This document shows, piece by piece, positions 21,977 through 29,618 of a stretch of DNA of 38,156 nucleotides. Source of the stretch: JBBRTJ01 sp038244535 (lineage in GTDB: Bacteria > Actinomycetota > Acidimicrobiia > Acidimicrobiales > Ilumatobacteraceae); NCBI GenBank assembly GCA_038244535.1, contig JBBRTJ010000023.1, positions 1 to 38,156 on the forward strand. The letters are read 5' to 3'. Each line of letters opens with the position of its first letter. The stretch's first letter is position 1. The notes beneath the pieces were generated by a model, which saw only the letters and a list, made by a program, of their open reading frames with translations, searched no databases and had not been told where the DNA came from. The position numbers were made by a program, and so were the translations under genes.

Positions 21977-22894
21977 TCAGCTCAGGCTGGCGCGCACCGC
22001 GGCCATGTCGGCGGCGATCGGCGAGTCGAACGACATCTGCTCGCCGGTACCGGGATGCACGAAGGCGAGCCGTGCGGCATGGAGCATCGGGCGGTTGACC
22101 ACCACCGTGAGCCCCGACCGCGGTCCGCCGTAGCTGAGGTCGCCCACCACGGGATGGTCGATGGCGGCGAGGTGGACCCGGATCTGATGGGTCCGGCCCG
22201 TCTCGAGCGAGCAGCGCAGCTCGGCCACCGGCACCGGCTCGGAGAACGCCGCGGTGACCCGGTAGCGGGTGCGAGCCTCGCGCCCGCCCACGGTGACGGC
22301 CATCTTGGTGGGCTCGCGCTGTGAGCGGCCGAGCGGCGCGTCGATGAGCCCTGCCGTTGACTCGGGGACGCCCCACACCAGCGCGAGGTACTCGCGGGTC
22401 ACCGTGCGGGCCGACAGTGCCGCCACGAGCGCGTCGTAGGCGCGGTCGGATCGGGCCACGACGAGCAATCCCGATGTGCCCGCATCGAGTCGGTGCACGA
22501 TGCCGGGCCGGGCGGGGTCGCCGACGGTGGCCAGCTCGGGGTAGCGCGCCAAGAGCCCGTTGACGAGCGTCCCCGTGGGGTTGCCACTACCGGGGTGAAC
22601 GACGAGCCCGACCGGCTTGTCGACCACGATGACGTCATCGTCCGCGTAGACCACCGGCACCACGACGGCCGAGTCGGCCTCCGGAGCAGCTACCCCTCTG
22701 GGCAGCGCGTCATCAATGGCCAGCTCGTCGCCGGCGGCCACGCGCTGCTTGCCGGCGATGACGACTTGGTCGTCGAGGCGGACGTGACCGCCGGCGACGA
22801 GCGCGGCAGCGTGGGCGCGACTGCACCCGAGGACCAGCGCTACCACTCGATCGGTCCGCTCGCCGTCAAGGGCGAGTGGAACCTCCTCGATCAC
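21977..22894 (-). CDS. rluD: Ribosomal large-subunit pseudouridine synthase, RluD type
   Basis: An RluA/RluD-family pseudouridine synthase, 305 residues. An N-terminal S4 RNA-binding domain (TDRVVALVLGCSRAHAAALVAGGHVRLDD, residues 14-42) precedes the catalytic domain with DKPVGLVVHPGSGN, the active-site motif HRLDAGTSGLLVVA carrying the catalytic aspartate, and ETGRTHQIRVHLA. In E. coli RluD modifies helix 69 of 23S rRNA; the same target is likely but not proven. The start is GTG at 22894, 10 bp after the lspA stop; the reading frame extends upstream, but that part is lspA in another frame. The lspA-rluD order is standard in many bacteria. It is the last gene of the minus-strand run. Confidence 0.92.
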   Translation of the reverse strand: MIEEVPLALDGERTDRVVALVLGCSRAHAAALVAGGHVRLDDQVVIAGKQRVAAGDELAIDDALPRGVAAPEADSAVVVPVVYADDDVIVVDKPVGLVVHPGSGNPTGTLVNGLLARYPELATVGDPARPGIVHRLDAGTSGLLVVARSDRAYDALVAALSARTVTREYLALVWGVPESTAGLIDAPLGRSQREPTKMAVTVGGREARTRYRVTAAFSEPVPVAELRCSLETGRTHQIRVHLAAIDHPVVGDLSYGGPRSGLTVVVNRPMLHAARLAFVHPGTGEQMSFDSPIAADMAAVRASLS

Positions 22895-22904
22895 GCGGAG
22901 AACC

Positions 22905-23435
22905 TCATGCCGACGTCTCGCTGGACACGCTGGCCGAAGGCTGGGGAGCAGCCTTGCTGCGGCGCTCGGCCCGGAAGGCCGACCAGAGCAGCAGGGCACC
23001 ACCGATGTTGATGGCCATGTCGGCGACGTTGAACACGGGGAACCACTGGAAGTCGATGAAGTCCACGACGTGACCCTGGAGGAACCCGCCGCCTCCGTCT
23101 CGGAGCAGGCGATCGACCACGTTGCCGACGGCCCCACCGACGACGAGCCCGGCCGCGACCGCGCCCAGGCGGCTCGCTCCCTGGCGCATCGACACCAGGA
23201 GCGCCACGATGACCCCGAGGGCGACGACGCCGATCACGGGCCCCAGGCCGCGACCCTGGCTGAAGGCCATGCCGCTGTTGAACACCAAGTTGAGCTGCAG
23301 CGTCCAGATGACGTGAATCGTCTGGTCATCGAGGTTGTTGACCGCCCAGCTCTTGGTGAGCTGGTCGACGACCACGACGAGGGCGGCCACGAGCAGGCTG
23401 AGCCGGAGCCCACCCGCCCGGCCCGGTCCGCTCAT
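22905..23435 (-). CDS. lspA: Lipoprotein signal peptidase (signal peptidase II)
   Basis: LspA cuts the signal peptide of diacylglyceryl-modified prolipoproteins in the membrane. The product has 176 residues and four hydrophobic segments. The catalytic aspartates lie in GNVVDRLL and NVADMAINIGG, and the first conserved region is VVDQLTKSWAVNNL. The ATG at 23435 overlaps the stop of the TraR/DksA-like gene by ATGA. A longer frame with an upstream start exists, but the ATG in the overlap gives the normal N-terminus. The C-terminal 25 residues are a basic and serine-rich tail. Confidence 0.95.
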   Translation of the reverse strand: MSGPGRAGGLRLSLLVAALVVVVDQLTKSWAVNNLDDQTIHVIWTLQLNLVFNSGMAFSQGRGLGPVIGVVALGVIVALLVSMRQGASRLGAVAAGLVVGGAVGNVVDRLLRDGGGGFLQGHVVDFIDFQWFPVFNVADMAINIGGALLLWSAFRAERRSKAAPQPSASVSSETSA

Positions 23436-24175
23436 CGACGGGCGCCCAGCCCGCCCACGCGCTCCTCGACCAGCTCGATCGCCCACGGGATGGCCCTCAG
23501 GCGCTCGCGCGGGATCGGCCGCCCCGAGATGAGCGAGTAGCCGTAGGTGCCCTCCTTGACGCGGGCGAGCGCAGCGTCGATCGACTGGACCGTCTCACGA
23601 GCCTGAGCCGACAGCGCGAGATCCCGGTGGCGCTCGACCACGAGCGAGTCTCCCTCACCCGACTCGTCGTCGAACTGCACGTCGCCGGGATCGAGGTCCT
23701 GCATCAGGGCGTCCGCTTCTGCCTCGAGGCGATCAGCGGCCCCGGTGAGCTTGCCGCGCTCCTCCATCAGGAGCTTGGACTGAGCGTCGAGGAACTTCGC
23801 GTCGAAATGACCACCCTTGCGCTCGATCACCGGGGACGAGGCGGCGGCCTTCGCCGCCGGGGCCTTCGTGGCCGCCACTGCCTTGGCGGCCGGCGCCGGC
23901 GCAGCAGCCTTCGCCGGGGCGGGGGCGGCCTTGCTCGCCGCCTTGGCGGGCGCTGCGGCCTTGCTCGCCCCAGCCTTCGCTGCCACCGGCGCGGCGGGGG
24001 CGACGCCCTTGCTGGCGGTCTTGGCCGGCGGGGACTTCGCGACCGTGGCCTTGGCCGGAGCGGCAACCGTGGTGGCGGGGGCCGGCTTGGAGGGGGCCGC
24101 CGCCTTCGCGCCTGCCGTTGCCTTCTTCGCCGCTGGGGCGGGAGGGGCAGGGGTCTTCTTCGCGGGGGTGGCCAT
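23432..24175 (-). CDS. TraR/DksA-like protein, zinc cysteines lost, with H1-like tail
   Basis: A 247-residue protein with two very different parts. Residues 1-115 are almost only alanine, lysine and proline, in repeats like AAPAKAASKAAPAP, resembling histone-H1-type tails and probably binding nucleic acid. Residues 118-247 are a DksA-like domain: a coiled-coil with ESGEGDSLVVERHRDLALSAQ and the typical GTYGYSLISGRPIPRERL end. In DksA/TraR the motif is YGxCxxCG, followed by a second cysteine pair; here those cysteines are S214, S217, L235 and E238. The fold may be kept without zinc. The ATG at 24175 follows an AGAGGA site. It overlaps lspA by ATGA and is 57 bp after the DUF167 gene. Confidence 0.88.
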   Translation of the reverse strand: MATPAKKTPAPPAPAAKKATAGAKAAAPSKPAPATTVAAPAKATVAKSPPAKTASKGVAPAAPVAAKAGASKAAAPAKAASKAAPAPAKAAAPAPAAKAVAATKAPAAKAAASSPVIERKGGHFDAKFLDAQSKLLMEERGKLTGAADRLEAEADALMQDLDPGDVQFDDESGEGDSLVVERHRDLALSAQARETVQSIDAALARVKEGTYGYSLISGRPIPRERLRAIPWAIELVEERVGGLGARR

Positions 24176-24232
24176 TGGGGGTCCTCTCAGGGCCGGTGAA
24201 GCGGGGAATGGTAGGCGGGGCGATCAGTGGGT

Positions 24233-24571
24233 TCAACGACGACGGGCGGACTTGCCCGGCTGGGTGGCGGCTCGCTCGAGCACATCGTCGAGTCGGTCGG
24301 GAAAGCCGTCGGGATCGACACCGACAAGCCGGAACCGCTTCGAGCGGCTCGTGGCCCCGGACACGAGGACGACGTCGGAGGCGCGAAGGCCGAGCTCGTC
24401 GGCGAGGAGCTTGGCCAACGCGTCGTTCGCGCGGCCCCCTTCGGGGGGTGCGCCCACTGACACCTTCACGGCGTCGCCGTGGCGACCACCGATGGCCGAC
24501 CGACCAGCCCCGGCGTGCGCGTGCACGCGCAGCACCACGGCCCCATCGACGACATCGAACAGCTCTGTCAT
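24233..24571 (-). CDS. DUF167 (YggU) family protein
   Basis: A small 112-residue alpha/beta protein of the YggU/DUF167 family, function unknown. The family's core is seen as VVLRVHAHAGAGRSAIGG, then VKVSVGAPPEGGRANDALAKLLADELGL and VVLVSGATSRSKRFRLVG. The ATG at 24571 overlaps the ileS stop codon by four bases, so it is co-translated with ileS. The arginine-rich last residues (GKSARRR) are not usual in the family. In most bacteria this gene stands next to yggT; here yggT is two genes away across ileS and divIVA. Confidence 0.9.
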   Translation of the reverse strand: MTELFDVVDGAVVLRVHAHAGAGRSAIGGRHGDAVKVSVGAPPEGGRANDALAKLLADELGLRASDVVLVSGATSRSKRFRLVGVDPDGFPDRLDDVLERAATQPGKSARRR

Positions 24572-27500
24572 GGTTGGCTCACCTTCGTCACCTTGATCTC
24601 GATCTCGATCCCATCGCCGACGACCGCGGTCGGACCAACAGGGGTGTTGCCCGCCACGATCACTGCGATGGCGCTGGACAGCACCTCGCCGGCCACGAAA
24701 GCCTCGTGCGCAGCAACGGCATCGGACACTGCCTGCGGACCCTTGATCAGGACCGTGATGCGGTCGCTCACGTCGAGGCCCGCCTCGCGACGGGCAAGTT
24801 GCACGGCACGGATCACGTCGCGGGCAAGGCCCTCGGCCTCGAGCTCGGGCGTCAGGTCGGTGTCGAGCACCACCACGCCCACACCACCGGCGAGGGTGGT
24901 GCTGCGCTCGATGTCGAGGGGGACGAGCCGCAGCTCGTACTCGCCCGGTTCGAGCTCGATGCCGCCGGCCACGACACGGCCGTCCTGCTCGACCCACTCG
25001 CCACGCTTGACCGCACCGATCACCTGCTGAGTCTGCTTGCCGAGTCGCGGGCCGAGCACCGCAGGCACGACCTGGAGCACCGACGAGCAACTGGCGCCGA
25101 GATCCTCGGTGAGCACGAGCTCGCGCACGTTCACCTCGTCGCGCACGATCGCCGCAAACGGCTCGAGCGCCGCGGCATCGGGAGCGGCCACCGTCAACGA
25201 CATCAGGGGCAGACGCACCCGGAGGCCCGCGGCCTTGCGCACGCTGAGCGCGGCTGAGCACACCTCGCGGACCCGGTCCATGGTGACCACCAGCGCCGGA
25301 TCCGGGGGCAGCGCGTCAGCGTCGGGCCAGTCGGTCAGGTGGACGCTTCGCTCGCTGGTCAGGCCCTGGAAGATCGACTCGGTGATCATCGGCAGCAGTG
25401 GCGCCGCCACCTGGCAGACGACCCGGAGCGCGCTCGACAACGTGTCGAACGCGTCGGCCTCGCCCGCCCAGAACCGCTCGCGGCTGCGGCGGATGTACCA
25501 GTTGGTGAGCACGTCGAGGAACGCCCGGACCTTGGCACACGCGCCGTACAGGTCGTACGCGTCCATGGCCACCGTCGTGTCGACGACGAGGTCGTGCAGC
25601 TTGGCCAGGAGGTACCGATCGAGCACGCCCGTCTGATCGGTCCGGAACCTTGCCTGATAGCCGTCGGCGTTGGCGTAGAGCGTGAAGAAGTACCAGGCGT
25701 TCCACAGCGGGTTGACGACCTGGCGGACGGCTTCGCGCACCCCGGCTTCGGTGACGATGAAGTCACCACCGCGCAGCACAGGCGAGCCGAGCAGGAACCA
25801 GCGCATCGCGTCGGCGCCGTACGTGTCGTACATCTCGTACGGGTCCGGGTAGTTGCGGAGGCTCTTGGACATCTTCTGGCCATCGCTGCCGAGGACGATG
25901 CCGTGGGCCACGCAGGCGCGAAACGCCGGCCGATCGAACAGCGCGGTGGCCAAGACGTGGAGCGTGTAGAACCAGCCGCGGAGCTGACCGTTGTACTCGA
26001 CGATGAAGTCGCCCGGGTAGTGGTGCTCGAACCACTCGCGGTGCTCGAACGGGTAGTGCACTTGGGCAAAGGGCATCGAGCCGCTCTCGAACCAGCAGTC
26101 AAGCGTCTCGGGAACCCTGCGCATGGTCGAGCGGCCCGTGGGGTCGTCGGGGTTCGGGCGGACGAGCTCGTCGACCATCGGCCGGTGGAGATCGGTCACC
26201 TCGACGCCGAAGTCACGCTCGAGCTCGGCCAGCGAGCCATACACGTCGATGCGCGGGTAGGCGGGATCGTCGCTGCGCCACACCGGGATGGGCGAGCCCC
26301 AGAACCGGTTGCGGCTGATCGACCAGTCGCGGGCGTTGGCCAGCCACTTGCCAAAGGAGCCGTCACGGACGTGCTCGGGGACCCAGTTGATCTGCTGGTT
26401 GAGCACGAGCATCCGCTCCTTGACAGCGGTGACCTTGACGAACCAGCTCGACACCGCCTTGTAGACCAGCGGCGTGCCACTGCGCCAGCAGTGCGGGTAG
26501 GGGTGGTCGTAGCTGTCGTGGCGAACGAGGTGCCCCATGTCGCGAAGCGCCCTGATGACCGGAGTGTTGGCCTCGAACACCTGGAGGCCTTCGAAGTCGG
26601 GGACCTCGGCGGTGAAGCGGGCCCGATCGTCGACCGGGCACACCACGGCGATGCCAGCGTCCTCGCAGGCGCGCTGGTCGTCTTCGCCGAAACCAGGCGC
26701 CAGGTGGACGACTCCGCTGCCGTCCTCGGTGGTGACGAAGTCGGCCCCGAGGATGACGAAGGCGCCCGGTGCGTCGGCGAAGTACGAGAACAGCGGCGTG
26801 TAGCGCCTCCCCACGAGGTCAGCACCCAGCACGCTGCCGACCCGCTCAGCCTGGGCGAGCTGTGCTTCGTAGGCGCCGATTCGGTCCTCGCCGACGAGGT
26901 AGCGATGGCCACCCTCCTCGAACACCGCGTAGGTGATGTCAGACCCGACAGCGAGGGCGAGGTTCGACGGCAGGGTCCATGGCGTCGTTGTCCACACCAA
27001 GATGCGCTCGCCCGACTCGAGCTCGAACCACACGGTGACGGCGGGGTCCTGGCGGTCGAGGTACACGTCGTCCATGCGGGTCTCGGTGTTCGACAGCGGC
27101 GTCTCACACTCCCAGCAGTACGGGAGCACCTTGTAGCCCTCGTACACCAGGCCCTTGTCCCACAAGGTCTTGAAGGCCCACATGACGCTCTCCATGTAGG
27201 GCAGGTCGAGCGTCTTGTAGTCGTTGTCGAAGTCGACCCAGCGGGCCTGACGGTGGACGTAGCGCTCCCACTCGCTCGTGTACTTGAGGACCGAGCTCCG
27301 ACAGAAGTCGTTGAAGCGGTCGATCCCGAACTCGGTGATGGCAGCGCGACCCGAAACGCCGAGCTGGCGTTCGGCCTCGACCTCGGCGGGCAGGCCGTGG
27401 CAGTCCCAGCCGAAGCGGCGCTCGACCCGGCGGCCCCGCATCGTCTGGTAGCGCGGCACGGCGTCCTTGACGAAGCCGGTGAGCAGGTGGCAGTAGTGGG

Positions 27501-27675
27501 GCAGACCATTGGCGAACGGAGGGCCGTCGTAGAAGACGAACTCGTTGGCGCCGTTCTCGCCCGCCGGTCGCGCCGTGACCGAAGCCTCGAAGGTCGCGTC
27601 CTCCCGCCAGCGATCAAGGATGGACTCCTCGAGCTTGGGCAGGTTCGGCTGCGGTTCGACCGCTGGGTACGGCAT
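24568..27675 (-). CDS. ileS: Isoleucyl-tRNA synthetase, eukaryote-like (type 2)
   Basis: Class I synthetase that charges tRNA-Ile, 1035 residues. The N-terminal part (LPKLEESILDRWRED, FYDGPPFANGLPHYCHLL, FGWDCHGLPAE) and the KMSKSLRN loop define the catalytic domain, with the CP1 editing region between them and the WYIRRSRERFW anticodon-binding domain after. Length and sequence style match the eukaryote-like IleRS2 form found in many Actinobacteria, which is typically less sensitive to mupirocin. Unusually, the HIGH motif reads HYCH, with cysteine (TGC) in the glycine position. The ATG at 27675 has a clear AGGAAGGA ribosome-binding site and a T-box leader upstream. Confidence 0.96.
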   Translation of the reverse strand: MPYPAVEPQPNLPKLEESILDRWREDATFEASVTARPAGENGANEFVFYDGPPFANGLPHYCHLLTGFVKDAVPRYQTMRGRRVERRFGWDCHGLPAEVEAERQLGVSGRAAITEFGIDRFNDFCRSSVLKYTSEWERYVHRQARWVDFDNDYKTLDLPYMESVMWAFKTLWDKGLVYEGYKVLPYCWECETPLSNTETRMDDVYLDRQDPAVTVWFELESGERILVWTTTPWTLPSNLALAVGSDITYAVFEEGGHRYLVGEDRIGAYEAQLAQAERVGSVLGADLVGRRYTPLFSYFADAPGAFVILGADFVTTEDGSGVVHLAPGFGEDDQRACEDAGIAVVCPVDDRARFTAEVPDFEGLQVFEANTPVIRALRDMGHLVRHDSYDHPYPHCWRSGTPLVYKAVSSWFVKVTAVKERMLVLNQQINWVPEHVRDGSFGKWLANARDWSISRNRFWGSPIPVWRSDDPAYPRIDVYGSLAELERDFGVEVTDLHRPMVDELVRPNPDDPTGRSTMRRVPETLDCWFESGSMPFAQVHYPFEHREWFEHHYPGDFIVEYNGQLRGWFYTLHVLATALFDRPAFRACVAHGIVLGSDGQKMSKSLRNYPDPYEMYDTYGADAMRWFLLGSPVLRGGDFIVTEAGVREAVRQVVNPLWNAWYFFTLYANADGYQARFRTDQTGVLDRYLLAKLHDLVVDTTVAMDAYDLYGACAKVRAFLDVLTNWYIRRSRERFWAGEADAFDTLSSALRVVCQVAAPLLPMITESIFQGLTSERSVHLTDWPDADALPPDPALVVTMDRVREVCSAALSVRKAAGLRVRLPLMSLTVAAPDAAALEPFAAIVRDEVNVRELVLTEDLGASCSSVLQVVPAVLGPRLGKQTQQVIGAVKRGEWVEQDGRVVAGGIELEPGEYELRLVPLDIERSTTLAGGVGVVVLDTDLTPELEAEGLARDVIRAVQLARREAGLDVSDRITVLIKGPQAVSDAVAAHEAFVAGEVLSSAIAVIVAGNTPVGPTAVVGDGIEIEIKVTKVSQP

Positions 27676-27892
27676 CGGGGTTCCTTCCTGCGACAAGCAC
27701 GTGGTCTTGATGCAGGGACGAGGCCGAGGCCCCGCGGTACCACCCCGCTTGGCGGGGCCAAGGGCTCCGCCCACTCGATCGGCTGTGACGGGCCGTCCCG
27801 TCCCGCTCTACTGGGGGGCTGATCCGGAGGGATCGACACCTGTTCTTCGGGAGGCTCAGGGGTGATGGCCCCTTCGTCGCCTGTGGGCCGAC
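27676..27892 (-). ncRNA. T-box riboswitch leader of ileS
   Basis: The leader senses uncharged tRNA-Ile. The universal T-box core TGGTACCGCG is at 27742 down to 27733 on the minus strand. It is enclosed by a perfect 8-bp helix, GGCCCCGC (27759-27752) with GCGGGGCC (27735-27728). Upstream a small hairpin, GGGG/CCCC at 27859-27872, displays CCATCA in its loop; its ATC (27866-27864) is an isoleucine specifier. It is followed by the GAGCCTCCCGAAGAAC stretch seen in short actinobacterial stem I. A hairpin CCTGC...GCAGG (27716-27687) overlaps the ribosome-binding site region 27689-27681, pointing to translational control. Confidence 0.88.
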
Positions 27893-27898
27893 AGGCTA
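27893..27898 (-). promoter_or_regulatory. Possible -10 element of the ileS leader transcript
   Basis: On the minus strand TAGCCT lies just upstream of the T-box leader and would put the RNA start near 27885. There is no clear -35. Confidence 0.35.
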
Positions 27899-28031
27899 CC
27901 GGGCCGGAGCGGTCGCGGGCTGCCTCGTTACCGCGAAACTGCGTTGCCTTGTCGCCCCGTCACCGGCCGAGGACTTCGTCGCGTTGTTGCTGCTCTACGA
28001 CAACGACGCGACGCAGAGAGTCGACAGGGCG
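27899..28031. other. Intergenic space between ileS leader and divIVA
   Basis: The whole non-coding stretch from 27676 to 28031 is 356 bp. The ileS leader fills the part up to about 27892. The remainder holds the hairpin at 27977-28013 that follows divIVA. I see no gene or other element in it. Confidence 0.6.
27977..28013 (-). terminator. Long hairpin after divIVA
   Basis: CGTCGCGTTGTTG at 27977-27989 and CAACGACGCGACG at 28001-28013 pair over 13 positions with one imperfect pair (27985 with 28005) and an 11-nt loop. It lies 18 bp beyond the divIVA stop codon. No T-tract follows, as is common for actinobacterial terminators. Confidence 0.6.
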
Positions 28032-29297
28032 TCAGGCGCGATCGCGACGGGGCTTCCAACGATCGTCCGCGTAGGGACTGGCGTCGAAGAAGCTGTTGAC
28101 AAGCTCCTGCTCGTCTCGCTCGTGGCCCTCGTCGGCCTCGGCGTCGTCAAACAGGTTGACCTCGCGACGCCGGCTGCTGACCCCGCCCGGCGGGGTCGGT
28201 TCGGCCATCGCGGCAAGCAGCTCGGCGACGTCCAGATCGTCATCGAGCTGGGGCGCGGCCTCGGCAACGGGTGCTGACTTGGCAACGGGTGCTGACTTGG
28301 CAACAGACGCTGCCTGGGCAACAGACGCAGCCTGGGCAACAGACGCAGCCTCGGCGACGGGTGCTGACTTCGCAACGGGTGCTGACTTGGCAACGGGTGC
28401 AGCCTGGGCAACAGACGCAGCCTCGGCAACAGGCTCGGGCTCGGCCTTCACCTCGGACATCACCACGGGCACCACGCCGGTGACCTCCACGGCCGGCTCC
28501 TCGACCGGGCCGACCTCGGCGACCGGGCCGACCTCGGCGACCGGGCCGACCTCGGCGACCGCCTGCACGTCGGCCGGTTCGATCCAGACCGGTTCGCCCT
28601 CGACTGGCTCGACCGCCAGAACCCCGACAGCCTGCACTTCGACCTGTTCGACAGCGTGAACCCCTACGGCCTGCGCCTCGACTTCGATCGCTTCGGGCGC
28701 CGCGGTCGTGAGCACGGCGCCGAGACCACCGAGGTCGTCGGCTGCCGACAAGAGCGCAGCCGACGCAGTGCGAGCCGCCGCGCGCCGCTCGGCGAGCACG
28801 CCCTCCAGCGCGGCCACGTCGGCAACCAGGCCACTACGGGTCACCTCGAGCAACGCGACCTCAGCGGCAACGCCCGCAGCGGCGGCATCACGAGAGCGGA
28901 TCCCTTCCGACTCAGCGTCGGCCAGCAGCTGCGCGGCTCGGACATCGGCCTCGTGCAGTCGCTTCAGCGCCTCCTCCTCGGCCCCGCTCAGGATCGAACG
29001 GGCCTCGACGGTGGCCTCGGCAATGGCAGCATCGGCGGTGCGTTGCGCCAGGACGAGCGTGCGGCGGAGGATCTCGGCATCGTCGCCCGCCTCCTTTGCG
29101 CTGCGCACAGCAGCATCGTGCTGAGCCACGACGGCCTCGAGCTCTCGCACACGGTGCTCAGCGGCGAGGGCACGGTGCTGTGCCGCGTCCCACGCCCGGG
29201 CGATGTCGAGCAGCAGCGCGCGGACCTCGTCGGGGTCAAAACCGCGGCGGCGATTGGTGAACTCGACGGCGGTGACGGCCTTCGGCGTGAGCTCCAT
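28032..29297 (-). CDS. DivIVA/Wag31-like polar growth protein with repeat-rich tail
   Basis: A 421-residue DivIVA-domain protein. The N-terminal MELTPKAVTAVEFTNRRRGFDPDEVRALL matches the membrane-curvature-binding head of DivIVA/Wag31, followed by a coiled-coil (about residues 30-190) rich in Ala, Glu and Arg. The rest is low complexity: PVAEVG repeats near residue 255 and about ten 6-residue units of the kind SAPVAK/AASVAQ near residues 285-345, then an acidic end with LFDDAEADEGHERDEQELVNSFF. Mycobacterial Wag31 has 260 residues, so this is longer by its linker. It probably recruits the cell-wall machinery to poles or septum. The neighbours yggT, sepF and ftsZ support this. The ATG at 29297 has its own leaderless-type promoter. 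Confidence 0.85.
   Translation of the reverse strand: MELTPKAVTAVEFTNRRRGFDPDEVRALLLDIARAWDAAQHRALAAEHRVRELEAVVAQHDAAVRSAKEAGDDAEILRRTLVLAQRTADAAIAEATVEARSILSGAEEEALKRLHEADVRAAQLLADAESEGIRSRDAAAAGVAAEVALLEVTRSGLVADVAALEGVLAERRAAARTASAALLSAADDLGGLGAVLTTAAPEAIEVEAQAVGVHAVEQVEVQAVGVLAVEPVEGEPVWIEPADVQAVAEVGPVAEVGPVAEVGPVEEPAVEVTGVVPVVMSEVKAEPEPVAEAASVAQAAPVAKSAPVAKSAPVAEAASVAQAASVAQAASVAKSAPVAKSAPVAEAAPQLDDDLDVAELLAAMAEPTPPGGVSSRRREVNLFDDAEADEGHERDEQELVNSFFDASPYADDRWKPRRDRA
28264..28436. repeat. 18-bp coding repeats in divIVA
   Basis: About ten tandem units of 18 bp, variants of gcaacgggtgctgacttg and gcaacagacgcagcctgg, encode hexapeptides such as SAPVAK and AASVAQ. Some neighbouring units are identical at DNA level, so the number can change by slippage. 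Confidence 0.88.
28503..28558. repeat. Three exact 18-bp repeats in divIVA
   Basis: The unit gaccgggccgacctcggc occurs three times in a row and encodes PVAEVG hexapeptides. It has the same 18-bp period as the array at 28264-28436 but is unrelated in sequence. Confidence 0.88.
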
Positions 29298-29305
29298 GGC
29301 AGACC

Positions 29306-29311
29306 AGGGTA
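29306..29311 (-). promoter_or_regulatory. Predicted -10 element of divIVA
   Basis: On the minus strand TACCCT ends 8 nt before the ATG at 29297, inside the 54-bp gap after yggT. divIVA can thus be expressed apart from the division cluster. Confidence 0.5.
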
Positions 29312-29351
29312 GGGCCGGGGCCTGCGCCGCTCGCGGATGCCCGTTGGACCG

Positions 29352-29600
29352 TCAGCACTTGAAGATCAGGCCCCGCACGACGATCTGCAGCAGGAGCAAG
29401 GCGATGAGCGGAGACAGGTCGAGCGCACCGGTCGCAGGCATGATCCGCCGGATCGGCTGGATCACGGGATCAGTGATGGTGCTGAGGAAGCGGGTCACCA
29501 TGGCCAGCGCGCTGCTGCCGGACGGGAACCAGCTGAGCACGATCCTCACGATGAACGCGACGATGTAGAAGTTGATCAACTGGCACAGGAGCTCATGCAT
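29352..29600 (-). CDS. YggT family membrane protein
   Basis: A small integral membrane protein of 82 residues with two hydrophobic spans, about residues 8-25 and 63-78. The family signature is complete: FYIVAFIVRIVLSWFP at the start and ITDPVIQPIRRIMPATGALDLSPLIALLLL after it. Its molecular role is not settled; it is nearly always found between sepF and divIVA in Actinobacteria, as here, and is thought to help division or membrane organisation. It follows sepF by 18 bp. The ATG at 29600 gives the standard length; no strong ribosome-binding site is visible. Confidence 0.93.
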   Translation of the reverse strand: MHELLCQLINFYIVAFIVRIVLSWFPSGSSALAMVTRFLSTITDPVIQPIRRIMPATGALDLSPLIALLLLQIVVRGLIFKC

Positions 29601-29618
29601 CGGGGAGGTGGCAGACGA

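Noticed and set aside
25339..27822. Plus-strand open frame of 827 codons opposite ileS
   Set aside because: It is exactly antisense to the strong ileS gene, and its product is low-complexity with no known motif. High GC content creates such frames.
28264..28558. Possible CRISPR array
   Set aside because: Units are 18 bp, directly adjacent without spacers, and in frame inside divIVA.
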